Assembly: GCF_900106755.1 (NCBI RefSeq)
Contig: NZ_FNNN01000020.1
Span: forward strand, 44,563 to 108,562
Direction: 5' to 3'
Length of the DNA stretch: 64,000 nt
DNA from: Bacteroides faecis MAJ27
GTDB taxonomy: Bacteria > Bacteroidota > Bacteroidia > Bacteroidales > Bacteroidaceae
Shown here: positions 26,091 through 35,115 of the stretch, piece after piece
Position numbering within the stretch: position 1 is the first letter of the stretch
How the letters are laid out: every line of letters starts with the position of its first letter
Notes under the pieces: generated by a model
Seen by the model: the letters and a program-made list of their open reading frames with translations, nothing else
Told to the model about the DNA's origin: nothing
The model's database searches: none
Program-made: the position numbers and the translations under genes

Positions 26091-28154
26091 ATGAAGAAAA
26101 AAAAGAGGTTCTCACGAAGAGATCTATTATATAAATCATTGCTGTTTATAGTCACAGTGACACTGATTGTCTATTTCCTGCCACGTGACGGGAAGTTCAA
26201 CTATCAGTTTGATATCAACAAGCCTTGGAAGTACGGACAACTGATTGCAACTTTCGACTTTCCGATCTACAAAGACGATGCAGTAGTGAACCGGGAGCAG
26301 GATAGTCTGTTGGCTTCCTTCCAACCCTATTATCTGCTCGACAAACAGATTGAAAAAGATGCAATCAGCAAGTTAAAGGAGAATTACCATACTCATCTGA
26401 AAGGTATACTCCCTTCCGTAGATTATTTGCGATACATCGAACGGACATTAAAAGAAATATACGGAGCAGGTATCGTATCGACAGAAAACATACAAAAACT
26501 CCACAAAGACAGCACATCGGCTATCATGATCATCGATGATAAGCTTGCTAACTCCAAGCCTACCGATAATATATATACGGTCAAGAAAGCCTATGAATAC
26601 TTGTTATCCGCAGATACGACCCACTTCAACCGTGAGATTCTGAGACAATGTTCCTTAAACGAATATATTACTCCTAATCTTACCTTCGACCAGCAACGGA
26701 CGCAGACCGCCAAAGAAGAAATGCTTAATAATTATTCCTGGGCAAACGGATTGGTTGTCAGCGGACAGAAAATCATAGATCGCGGAGAAATCATTAGTCC
26801 GGAAACTTATAACATACTGGAGTCATTACGCAAAGAGTCCATCAAACGCAGTGAATCCATTGATCAGAGCCGTCTGATTCTTGCCGGACAGATTTTATTT
26901 GTCGGCATGCTGATGCTTTGCTTCATGCTCTATCTCGACCTGTTCAGGAAAGATTATTATGAGCGCAAAGGCAGCTTGTCGTTATTGTTTACACTGATTG
27001 TGTTCTATAGTGTGGTAACCGCTTTCATGGTAACACACAATATATTCAATGTATATATGATTCCGTATGCGATGCTGCCCATCATCATACGAGTTTTCCT
27101 TGATTCGCGAACGGCTTTCCTGACGCATGTCATTACGATATTGATCTGTTCTATATCACTGCGTTTTCCGCATGAGTTCATTCTGACGCAGTTAGCCGCC
27201 GGATTAGTTGCCATTTTCAGTTTAAGGGAACTCTCACAGAGATCACAACTCTTCCGTACGGCATTATTGGTGATACTGACTTATGCAGCCATCTACTTCG
27301 CTTTTGAGCTAATGACTGAAAACGGACTTGCCAATGACTTTTCGAAACTGAATGTCCGGATGTACACCTATTTCATTATCAATGGTATCCTGCTGCTGTT
27401 TACATATCCGCTGTTGTTCCTGTTGGAAAAAACATTCGGCTTTACTTCTAATGTGACTTTGGTCGAGCTTTCAAATATCAACAGCGACCTCCTGCGGCAA
27501 ATGTCCGAAACAGTGCCCGGAACTTTCCAGCACTCTATGCAAGTAGCCAATCTGGCAGCAGAGGCAGCTATCCGTATCGGAGCGAAAAGTCAATTAGTAC
27601 GTACCGGAGCCTTATATCATGATATTGGCAAGATGGAGAATCCGGCCTTCTTTACAGAAAACCAGTCGGGAGGAGTCAATCCTCATAAGAATCTGAATTA
27701 CGAACAGAGTGCTCAGGTCGTGATCAGTCACGTGACAGACGGGTTGAAACTGGCAGACAAACACAATCTGCCGAAAGTAATCAAAGACTTCATCAGCACT
27801 CATCATGGACGAGGAAAAACGAAATTCTTCTATATTTCATGGAAAAACGAACATCCGGACGAAGAACCGAATGAGGAGCTGTTCACTTATCCGGGTCCCA
27901 ACCCTTTCTCAAAGGAGACAGCTATTCTGATGATGGCGGATGCCGTTGAAGCCGCTTCACGCAGCTTACCGGAGTATACCGAAGAAAGTATAAGCAACTT
28001 GGTCGACAAAATCATTGACTCCCAAGTTGCAGAAGGTTACTTCAAAGAATGCCCTATTACTTTCAAGGACATTGCGACGATTAAGGCAGTATTCAAAGAA
28101 AAGCTGAAGATTGCTTACCACACCCGGATCAGCTATCCTGAGCTAAAGAAGTAA
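26091..28154 (+). CDS. 7TM-HD (HDIG) membrane phosphohydrolase
   Basis: A 687-residue membrane protein of the YqfF/PgpH type. One N-terminal membrane helix (LLYKSLLFIVTVTLIVYFLP) is followed by a long extracytoplasmic domain, then several membrane segments in the middle, then a cytoplasmic HD domain with LYHDIGKME at about residues 509-514. The second HD half includes HHGRGKTKFFY. Relatives in Firmicutes hydrolyse cyclic di-AMP; the substrate here is unproved. In-frame ATGs at 26076 and 26082 are alternative starts; I chose 26091 (MKKKKRFSRRDLL) because it gives the basic front expected before the first helix. It overlaps the convergent phosphatase gene by 26 bases. Confidence 0.9.
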   Translation: MKKKKRFSRRDLLYKSLLFIVTVTLIVYFLPRDGKFNYQFDINKPWKYGQLIATFDFPIYKDDAVVNREQDSLLASFQPYYLLDKQIEKDAISKLKENYHTHLKGILPSVDYLRYIERTLKEIYGAGIVSTENIQKLHKDSTSAIMIIDDKLANSKPTDNIYTVKKAYEYLLSADTTHFNREILRQCSLNEYITPNLTFDQQRTQTAKEEMLNNYSWANGLVVSGQKIIDRGEIISPETYNILESLRKESIKRSESIDQSRLILAGQILFVGMLMLCFMLYLDLFRKDYYERKGSLSLLFTLIVFYSVVTAFMVTHNIFNVYMIPYAMLPIIIRVFLDSRTAFLTHVITILICSISLRFPHEFILTQLAAGLVAIFSLRELSQRSQLFRTALLVILTYAAIYFAFELMTENGLANDFSKLNVRMYTYFIINGILLLFTYPLLFLLEKTFGFTSNVTLVELSNINSDLLRQMSETVPGTFQHSMQVANLAAEAAIRIGAKSQLVRTGALYHDIGKMENPAFFTENQSGGVNPHKNLNYEQSAQVVISHVTDGLKLADKHNLPKVIKDFISTHHGRGKTKFFYISWKNEHPDEEPNEELFTYPGPNPFSKETAILMMADAVEAASRSLPEYTEESISNLVDKIIDSQVAEGYFKECPITFKDIATIKAVFKEKLKIAYHTRISYPELKK

Positions 28155-28602
28155 GCAGGCCGGCACAGGCATCTTCGAGCACATCCAGCACATACTCAAA
28201 TCCTTCGGCCCCTCCATAGTAGGGGTCGGGGACATGATCGGCAGGAATACGGGTACAATACTCCGTCATACGGTGAATCTTTTTCCATTCTTCCATAGAA
28301 GGAGCTTTCTCTTTCAGATCGTCTATGTTACGGTCGTCCATGCCAATAATCAAATCAAAATTATAAAAATCCTCCGTTCGTACCGGACGGGAGCGATGAA
28401 CCAGTTGATAACCACGACGGGCAGCATGGGCACGCATCCGGCTATCCGGCAATTCACCCTGATGATATGACAGGATTCCCGCGGAATCTATCACAAATTC
28501 TTTTTCCAGTCCGGCTTCTTTGATCAGGTGAAGCATTACCCCTTCTGCCGTAGAGCTACGGCAGATATTTCCTAAACAGACAAACAGTATTTTCTTCATC
28601 AT
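28129..28602 (-). CDS. Low-molecular-weight protein-tyrosine phosphatase
   Basis: A 157-residue phosphatase. The P-loop CLGNICRSS has nucleophile C9 and R15, and the acid-base Asp is in DHVPDPYYGG. The length is normal. It lies 41 bases after the DUF4091 gene on the same strand and overlaps the end of the HD gene tail to tail. In many bacteria such enzymes act on tyrosine kinases of capsule synthesis, but no Wzc-like kinase is present here, so the partner is unknown. A function in arsenate reduction is unlikely because the ArsC-type cysteines are missing. Confidence 0.9.
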   Translation of the reverse strand: MMKKILFVCLGNICRSSTAEGVMLHLIKEAGLEKEFVIDSAGILSYHQGELPDSRMRAHAARRGYQLVHRSRPVRTEDFYNFDLIIGMDDRNIDDLKEKAPSMEEWKKIHRMTEYCTRIPADHVPDPYYGGAEGFEYVLDVLEDACAGLLTSLAQDS

Positions 28603-28643
28603 TTACTTTTAATAATTGGCAGAATTAATTCGTCTCTGCTATA

Positions 28644-30440
28644 TCAAAACGAATTCAGTATCTGATTCGCCCGGTTCACGGTAACAGCTGCCGGTATTTC
28701 CGGCATGGCCCCCAGTCTGAACGGAGCTAACATTTTCTCTATTTTCTTTAGTCCGGCTTTATCTCCCTTTTTCTCAAATTCCTGGCGGAGAATCGTTATT
28801 TTTTCGTGTGCCTGAATACCTTCGATCAAACGTTCGAAACGGATACAGCTACGAGCTCCCGGATATACCAGATAAGTATCTCCAGCCGCCCAGGTACGGA
28901 AACGTGAATCAAGCAATGGTTCCAAAGGCCAGCTATTGTATGCCCAGCGCAGATAGCCGTCCAGATGTTTCTTAGAGCAATAGTAACTCATCCAGGCAGC
29001 CTCAGCCGGATCGGAAAAGGTGAATGTATTAGGATGTGCTTCCGTACAACAAGTATAATAAGTAGTGCGCTTATTCTCAGCCAAACGACGGAGACGCACC
29101 TCTTCCGGGAAGTTCTGACCGATAGTTATGCAATAGTCATATAAATCAGGCTCTATCTCAGCATGATAGTTACCAGCCAGTGATACTTTAAACTCAGGAT
29201 CTGCTTTACGAATCACCTTCAATGTTTTCTGCATCACCTCCATCGGACGCTCATCCATCGCAATCGTACAAATATCAAACCAGCCTTTCTCTTTCAAATG
29301 CTTGGAGAAGGAAGCAAGCATGGCAACCCATATCTCTTCATAAGCAGGTTCCCCCGGTGCTGTCTTCACAAATTGCAATGAATTCGTAGCCTGGTCAAAA
29401 TACTGGAAAGATAATTCCCAGGGAACCATAGAGTAGCAGTTGATCTGTTTGTCAATACCGACACTCATCATAAATTCTACCCAACGGTCGAAAACGGTAT
29501 AGTCAAAAGCCCAAGTACCGTCAGCACGTTTCATCCAAGTGACCATCGTGTCAAAATAATCTTCTGTCTGACCGTTCCAGGGCTTATGTGTCAAGGTAGC
29601 TGTAATAATCTTCTGTCCGGCATCCGCCAACATTTTCATCAATGGGCGCATAGCGTCCAAATGTTCCTGACTCCACAAGGGAACCTGATAATAACGGGCA
29701 ACAGCAAACGGGCTCTGCCACAAATCCAGATGATAAGCCCATTCGGACGGTACAGGAAGTTCACGGGAAGAAACTACTATTTCAAGATTAAGCTGCTGCA
29801 ACAGACGGGAACCGTCTTTTACCAGTAATGCTCCCTTATAAGTTCCGGGAGCAGCGGATTGAGGAATCCAGCATTGCACCCAGATAGGCTGAACCGTACG
29901 CGAAGGAAGAGCCAGAGATTTCAGATTCGTGTCAATCGGATCGGCTACCAGCAGTGAATCAAAATCCACAGCCTTTCGGTGCCCACATGCACCTCTGCCG
30001 TCCTTATTCAATTCATCGGTCATCACGTAACGGATGAAACCGCCCTTGAATGCTTCGTTCGAAAGAGAATTTCCTTTTTTATCTTTAAAATCAGTAAAGC
30101 TGAAGTTCAAGTCTTTCACTTCAGCACCTGTCCATACGACAGCCTGCGCATTTACACGTTCGCCGCGCCAGCCTTTCAAGACTGCAATTTGCTGTTTCTT
30201 CAACTGGGGGAGTTTGTGTTTCGCATACCGGACATCGGTAGTTCCCCAGGAAACCTGGGTGGTAATCACTGCTGCCCATTCTTTGTCAGAGGGGGGCGTA
30301 GGGTCAGGCAGTTCCTCGTAAGTCTCTATTGGAAATTTCGGTTGCCCCGTAGAGGTTCCACACTGAGTCACTCCTTGTTGAGCAAAAAGAGGACTCACAC
30401 CAATAAGACATGTTAAGCAATAAATCGTAAGTCGTTTCAT
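28644..30440 (-). CDS. Secreted DUF4091 glycoside-hydrolase-like protein
   Basis: A 598-residue protein with a signal peptide (MKRLTIYCLTCLIGVSPLFAQ). The middle looks like a TIM-barrel carbohydrate-active protein and the C-terminal third fits DUF4091: GYLRWAYNSWPLEPLLDSRFRTW cut here, then YLVYPGARSCIRFERLIEGIQ. The family is frequent in Bacteroides near glycan-use genes, but no SusC/SusD pair or sulfatase is nearby, so the substrate cannot be guessed. It lies 58 bases after priA on the same strand; this may be chance. The product is likely periplasmic or surface bound; no lipobox Cys is seen. Confidence 0.8.
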   Translation of the reverse strand: MKRLTIYCLTCLIGVSPLFAQQGVTQCGTSTGQPKFPIETYEELPDPTPPSDKEWAAVITTQVSWGTTDVRYAKHKLPQLKKQQIAVLKGWRGERVNAQAVVWTGAEVKDLNFSFTDFKDKKGNSLSNEAFKGGFIRYVMTDELNKDGRGACGHRKAVDFDSLLVADPIDTNLKSLALPSRTVQPIWVQCWIPQSAAPGTYKGALLVKDGSRLLQQLNLEIVVSSRELPVPSEWAYHLDLWQSPFAVARYYQVPLWSQEHLDAMRPLMKMLADAGQKIITATLTHKPWNGQTEDYFDTMVTWMKRADGTWAFDYTVFDRWVEFMMSVGIDKQINCYSMVPWELSFQYFDQATNSLQFVKTAPGEPAYEEIWVAMLASFSKHLKEKGWFDICTIAMDERPMEVMQKTLKVIRKADPEFKVSLAGNYHAEIEPDLYDYCITIGQNFPEEVRLRRLAENKRTTYYTCCTEAHPNTFTFSDPAEAAWMSYYCSKKHLDGYLRWAYNSWPLEPLLDSRFRTWAAGDTYLVYPGARSCIRFERLIEGIQAHEKITILRQEFEKKGDKAGLKKIEKMLAPFRLGAMPEIPAAVTVNRANQILNSF

Positions 30441-30498
30441 GGTTAATTAATTTATAAAGGTTATTATAAGAGAAAATTAGTGAGATCTATATGGAGGG

Positions 30499-32955
30499 CT
30501 ACATCGGATCTACATCATAATAGACGATCAGAGACTTATAGCGTTCATCTTCCAGCATCTCTTTCTGAATACGTTGCAGCAATTCGCGTGCACGTCCCAT
30601 CGGAGCATTCTGTTCGATCTTCAGCACTATCTTTTTTATGAATAAGGTCTGGATACGGGCAACGGGAGGTTTGTCCGGTCCCAATACCCGGTTGCCGAAC
30701 ACCATTCTTAGCTTATCTGCCATGACCGCTGCCATCTGATCCAGCAGTGATTCATTATGGTTCTTCAAATAAACATATACCAACCGATAGTAGGGAGGAT
30801 AGTGGAACATTTGCCGCTCTGCGAGCTGACCATCCACCATTTCTTCATAATTATTGCCGATAACCTGGTGGATAATAGGATGTTCAATACTCTTCGTTTG
30901 CAGCACTACCCGCCCACGTTTATTCTTACGCCCGGCTCGTCCCGCCACTTGTGCCATCAGTTGAAAGGCACGTTCGTAAGAACGGAAATCCGGATAGTTC
31001 AACATGGTGTCGGCATTCAGAATACCTACTATACTTACATGGTCAAAGTCCAGCCCTTTCGACACCATCTGCGTACCAATCAGTATATCTGTTTTCCCTT
31101 GTTCAAAATCGGCGATAATCTTTTCATAGGCAGCACGGGTACGGGTAGTATCCAGATCCATGCGGGCCACAGCCGCTTCCGGGAAAAGAACCTTAATATC
31201 ATCTTCAATCTTTTCCGTTCCAAAACCACGATTGACCAGTTCTGTACCTTCGCAGGCGGGACAGGATTTCGGCAGTTGATAGGTATAGCCGCAATAATGG
31301 CATGTCAGTTGGTTGATTCCCTTATGATAAGTCAGGCTCACATCGCAGTTCTTACATTTCGGCACCCAGCCGCAAGTACGACATTCTACCATCGGTGCAA
31401 ATCCGCGGCGATTTTGAAAGAGAATGACTTGTTCTTTCTGCTCCAGTGCCTCTTTCATGTATTGTATCAGCAGCGGTGAGAACTGTCCTACCATCCGCCT
31501 CTTGCGATGAAGTTCTTTGATATCTACCGGGATTATTTCCGGTAACTGAATCTCTTTATATCGTTCTTTCAGCTGTACAAATCCATATTTTCCACTGGTA
31601 GCGTTCTGCCATGTTTCTATAGAGGGAGTGGCAGTTCCGAGAAGTGTTTTAGCTCCATACATGGCAGCCAGTACGATAGCTGCATTACGTGCATGATAAC
31701 GGGGAGCCGGATCTTGTTGCTTATATGTATTCTCATGCTCCTCGTCCACAATGACCAATCCCAGATCACGGAAAGGCAAAAATACGGAAGAACGGACCCC
31801 CAGAATAATATCATACCCTTTCTCTCCCAGTTGTTTGCGCCAAATCTCTACTCGCTCGGCATCCGGAAACTTGGAATGATAAATCCCCAAACGAGAACCG
31901 AATACCCGTTGCAAACGCTCTGTGATTTGAGTTGTCAACGCTATTTCAGGCAAGAGATACAACACTTGTTTTCCCTGACGGATCGTTTCTTCTATCAGAT
32001 GAATATATACTTCTGTTTTACCACTTGATGTAACTCCATAAAGCAGACAGACATTTTTCTCCTGGAAGGATTGTATGATCTCATCATGTGCCCGCTGCTG
32101 AAACTCGTTCAAGGCATTCAACTCAACCACATCTTTCACTTGCTGATTCAACCGACCGACCTCATGAAAGTAAATCTCAAATATCTTTTTTTCCACCAGA
32201 CCATTCAGAATAGAAGGAGATACACCCGCACGTTGTAAAAGTTCTTTTTTCGAAACTTCTTTTGGCGTTTCTCTTCCTAATATTCCTGAACACTCTACAT
32301 ATTTCATCAGCAACGCCAACTGCTTCGGAGCACGGGACAGGATATCAAACAAGATATGAAGCCTCTTTTCATCAGCAGAGCCCGCTAATCGTACCCTTGC
32401 CTCTGTTTTTGGCTTGTAAGTACGACGCAATTCTTCTTTCACAAAAATGGCTTCTTTATCCAGCAGAGATTTAATGACGGTAAGGATATTTTTCATATCA
32501 CTCTCCTTCTCCAGTTTAGTGACACACTGCTGGGAGTCTACCGAAAGCAAATCAAGAATACGCTGTTCTCTTTCTGACAATGGTGTATCCGCTTCAAAGT
32601 CAGAATTATATTCCACGATCGTTTCACTCTCCAACTTCAAGCCGGAAGGAAGTGCCGCTTTATAAACATCTCCTTGCGTACAGAGATAATAATCCGCCAG
32701 CCATTCCCAGAATTTAAACTGAGTGGGCAACAAAATAGGAGAAGCATCCAGCAATGCTGATATTTCCTTCACCTCATACTCCGTCGGAGCACAATAATGA
32801 ACATTACGAACGATAGCTGTATAAAACTTCTTCCGTCCGAAAGGAACTATCACACGACAACCGATCTCGACCTCTTCCGCACATTCATCCGGCAGAGAAT
32901 AGGTGAAATATTTCGGAAGCGGTAATGGTAATATGACATCTACATACTTTTTCAT
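30499..32955 (-). CDS. priA: Primosomal protein N' (replication restart helicase)
   Basis: PriA (818 residues) recognises stalled or repaired forks and reloads the replicative helicase. The N-terminal DNA-binding domain begins MKKYVDVILPLPLPKYFTYSLP. Walker A is GVTSSGKTEVY near residue 310, the DEAH-type box is VDEEHENTY near 404, and eight cysteines form the two zinc sites between (CRTCGWVPKCKNC and CHYCGYTYQLPKSCPAC). The frame is open for 43 codons upstream, but the family start is at 32955. A -7 box ends only about nine bases before that codon, so the leader may be very short. Confidence 0.94.
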   Translation of the reverse strand: MKKYVDVILPLPLPKYFTYSLPDECAEEVEIGCRVIVPFGRKKFYTAIVRNVHYCAPTEYEVKEISALLDASPILLPTQFKFWEWLADYYLCTQGDVYKAALPSGLKLESETIVEYNSDFEADTPLSEREQRILDLLSVDSQQCVTKLEKESDMKNILTVIKSLLDKEAIFVKEELRRTYKPKTEARVRLAGSADEKRLHILFDILSRAPKQLALLMKYVECSGILGRETPKEVSKKELLQRAGVSPSILNGLVEKKIFEIYFHEVGRLNQQVKDVVELNALNEFQQRAHDEIIQSFQEKNVCLLYGVTSSGKTEVYIHLIEETIRQGKQVLYLLPEIALTTQITERLQRVFGSRLGIYHSKFPDAERVEIWRKQLGEKGYDIILGVRSSVFLPFRDLGLVIVDEEHENTYKQQDPAPRYHARNAAIVLAAMYGAKTLLGTATPSIETWQNATSGKYGFVQLKERYKEIQLPEIIPVDIKELHRKRRMVGQFSPLLIQYMKEALEQKEQVILFQNRRGFAPMVECRTCGWVPKCKNCDVSLTYHKGINQLTCHYCGYTYQLPKSCPACEGTELVNRGFGTEKIEDDIKVLFPEAAVARMDLDTTRTRAAYEKIIADFEQGKTDILIGTQMVSKGLDFDHVSIVGILNADTMLNYPDFRSYERAFQLMAQVAGRAGRKNKRGRVVLQTKSIEHPIIHQVIGNNYEEMVDGQLAERQMFHYPPYYRLVYVYLKNHNESLLDQMAAVMADKLRMVFGNRVLGPDKPPVARIQTLFIKKIVLKIEQNAPMGRARELLQRIQKEMLEDERYKSLIVYYDVDPM

Positions 32956-32963
32956 TGCAAGCA

Positions 32964-32994
32964 CAAAAGTACAATAAAAAAATGGGGATTTAAA
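32964..32994 (-). promoter_or_regulatory. Promoter of priA
   Basis: -7 TACTTTTG (32964-32971) matches the consensus; -33 TTTA (32991-32994) matches 3 of 4, with a 19-base spacer. Transcription would begin within a few bases of the priA start codon. Confidence 0.5.
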
Positions 32995-33095
32995 AGAGGA
33001 AAGAAGAACACTGAAAAGAAAAATTGCCTGAGAACAAGAATCTGAGAAAATAAATTCAGATTCACCGGCTGACACTTTGCACAAAATCCCGGAAC

Positions 33096-33127
33096 AAAAA
33101 AGAGCTTCCTTAGATCAGAAGCTCTTT
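33096..33127 (-). terminator. Terminator after the beta-barrel gene
   Basis: AAAGAGCTTC and GAAGCTCTTT form the stem around a 9-base loop. A T run follows on the minus strand, 30 bases after the stop codon. Confidence 0.72.
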
Positions 33128-33156
33128 CTTTGATAGTATATAAAGTAACAGATTGC

Positions 33157-33732
33157 TTAGAAAATATAAGCAACGGATACTTGCCAAGTCTTGGTCTTGT
33201 ATGAACCTTCAACATCCTCAAAACTAGCAGTCTTACCCAACGGAATGTTATAGTTGGCACCTACCTGTAAATGATTCAGCAACTTCACACCTGCACCGAC
33301 ATTAATGCCTACTTCCGCTTTCTTCTTATCAACCTTTGATGTCTTTTCAAAGTCGAAATAAAAATCAGGACCGGCAGCCACATAAAGACCTAACAGGCTT
33401 CCCAAACCAATATTATATTTCAAATTGACCGGAATATCAAGACCGTTCTGCTTAACAGTAGCTTCTTCGCCCCCGTCAGAGATCTTTATACCCCTCTGAG
33501 CAAAAAGCAAAGACGCATCTACTCCCAGTCCTACCACCGGAATATTAAACTCCGCCATCGGACCGATAAAGAAGCCTGTAAAATTATCCTTTTTAAAGTT
33601 TGTCTTCACATCTGAAAAGCTTGCTTTAGACAAGTTCAAACCACCCTTTACACCAAAATGCAATTGTGCCTGGGCAGGCATTGCCATACCGATACATACG
33701 GCAATCATTAAAGCACCAAAAATCTTTTTCAT
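33157..33732 (-). CDS. Small outer-membrane beta-barrel protein
   Basis: A 191-residue protein with a signal peptide ending APAQA-QLHFG type (MKKIFGALMIAVCIGMAMPAQAQ). The mature part has alternating strands typical of the OMP_b-brl (PorT-like) family: FGVKGGLNLSKASF, LGVDASLLFAQRG, LGLYVAAGPDFYF, and it ends in an aromatic (VSVAYIF), the outer-membrane sorting signal. An eight-stranded barrel is likely. Function is unknown. It has its own promoter and terminator, so it is monocistronic. Confidence 0.85.
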   Translation of the reverse strand: MKKIFGALMIAVCIGMAMPAQAQLHFGVKGGLNLSKASFSDVKTNFKKDNFTGFFIGPMAEFNIPVVGLGVDASLLFAQRGIKISDGGEEATVKQNGLDIPVNLKYNIGLGSLLGLYVAAGPDFYFDFEKTSKVDKKKAEVGINVGAGVKLLNHLQVGANYNIPLGKTASFEDVEGSYKTKTWQVSVAYIF

Positions 33733-33757
33733 AAATTTACGTGTTTATAATTCGGGA

Positions 33758-33790
33758 CAAAGATATATATTTATAATAAATAAACACAAA
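33758..33790 (-). promoter_or_regulatory. Promoter of the beta-barrel gene
   Basis: -7 TATCTTTG (33758-33765) and -33 TTTG (33787-33790) on the minus strand, with a 21-base spacer. The leader would be about 20-25 bases. Confidence 0.7.
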
Positions 33791-33869
33791 TTATTGCTCT
33801 TTGTTCGTTTCAGAGACATTGTTGTTCATCCAATCCTGCCCCTGTACCTTTATATTTACCAATCAAGAA

Positions 33870-34835
33870 TCACATCTTATCCCGGTCAGCCAGTAAGGTT
33901 TCCTTTGCTCCCGTCGTCATTGAAACAATACCATTATTGCAAGTAATAATACCGCTCTCCTTACGTCGCGTCAGCCAGTCAGTAATAAAATCCGGAGCAT
34001 ATCCTCCCGTACTAAATTCACCGTCCAAGGCTATTATTTTTTTATAGGCAGATAAATAATCTTCTTCCGTAGTATCGGGATAGACATTGGTATAAAGCCA
34101 TAATTGAATGTCGTAAAGCATATAGGAGCGTGTATCGGCATGAAGTGCAAAGAATCCTTTATCAGTTACGATTTCTTCCGATACTTTACGAATCCATCGT
34201 TCCGTATCGACGGGATTATCACACTTCGAGCATAAATCAGACAGAAGTGGCGAGAAAGCTGCGGTACGAACTTTTTCCAACTCTTTCCTTTCATCTTCTT
34301 CCAACGTATCAAACACTTCTTCGTTGACAAGTCCACGAATAAAATCTTCAAAGTTATCGGCCAGCAAAGTGATATAATAATCATTCTCCTGATCGACATG
34401 AACGACTTTCGGTTCTCCCTGCGGACCACACTCCCGATAATCAAGGAAAATCATATCATGCCCGGCAGAAGGACAGTCGCAAATAGCCACTCCAATATCC
34501 GGATACCCCCATTCTTCAATCATGAAACGACTTCCGAGTTGTCCGCAAAGAGAATACATCTTATCCTTGTCCATTCCCATAATGCCGGTAATAGCCACAT
34601 GATCATCCGCCCAACTAGTCGGTTCATCACAAGGAAAACAGACATTGAAAGGTATTCCACCGTTATGCTGTTTCATCAACCAGATATAGGACTCGGGCAG
34701 TTTATATCCCAGTTCGCGTTCTACTTCTTCTATCATCTCTTCCGTAGGGAATTCACCAATATATCCATTCTTTGCATATTCGTCATCATCCCAAAAGTCC
34801 GTAAAATCAAAATCTTCAAAAGTCCTGTTTTTCAT
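33870..34835 (-). CDS. SMI1/KNR4 (SUKH) family protein
   Basis: A 321-residue cytoplasmic protein. Residues about 30-170 match the SUKH fold: TEEMIEEVERELGYKLPESY, IWLMKQHNGG, then GDRG-like acidic loops and a conserved VHVDQENDYYITLLADNFEDFI end cut here. Many SUKH proteins are immunity proteins to polymorphic toxins, but no toxin, Rhs or T6SS gene is adjacent. The C-terminal 150 residues are helical and unassigned. It stands alone between the beta-barrel gene and the rclA-like gene. A general regulatory or orphan immunity role are both possible. Confidence 0.8.
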   Translation of the reverse strand: MKNRTFEDFDFTDFWDDDEYAKNGYIGEFPTEEMIEEVERELGYKLPESYIWLMKQHNGGIPFNVCFPCDEPTSWADDHVAITGIMGMDKDKMYSLCGQLGSRFMIEEWGYPDIGVAICDCPSAGHDMIFLDYRECGPQGEPKVVHVDQENDYYITLLADNFEDFIRGLVNEEVFDTLEEDERKELEKVRTAAFSPLLSDLCSKCDNPVDTERWIRKVSEEIVTDKGFFALHADTRSYMLYDIQLWLYTNVYPDTTEEDYLSAYKKIIALDGEFSTGGYAPDFITDWLTRRKESGIITCNNGIVSMTTGAKETLLADRDKM

Positions 34836-35115
34836 AATCGCTGTTTTTAATTTGTATTCTTTGAGTTTTGCTTTGTGTGTTTACCACTTTTCACGAATAT
34901 ACAAAAAAACAAACATCATCAATTTGTTTCCTTTATTTATTTCATTTTTTTACGAGTACTTTGAAAAACAGAGAGAAAATGGGAAGATGCAAATATCTAA
35001 CTTCAATGCTTCATCAAGGCCGGACGAGGGGGAGGATTTTATGTAAGAACAAGTATACCCAGTCGTACCAGTGAGATGCACTTAGTGGTACGACTGGGGC
35101 AAACGGTTTATACTA
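34836..35115. other. Intergenic region with one strong hairpin
   Basis: This 280-base gap is AT-rich. At 35058-35098 there is a perfect 13-bp hairpin (CCCAGTCGTACCA with TGGTACGACTGGG), 17 bases after the rclA-like stop codon on the minus strand. No T run follows, so it may be a transcript-end stabiliser. I see no gene in the rest. Confidence 0.55.

Noticed and set aside
33870..34835. Polymorphic toxin-immunity locus around the SUKH gene
   Set aside because: No toxin, Rhs, VgrG or ADP-ribosyltransferase gene on either side.
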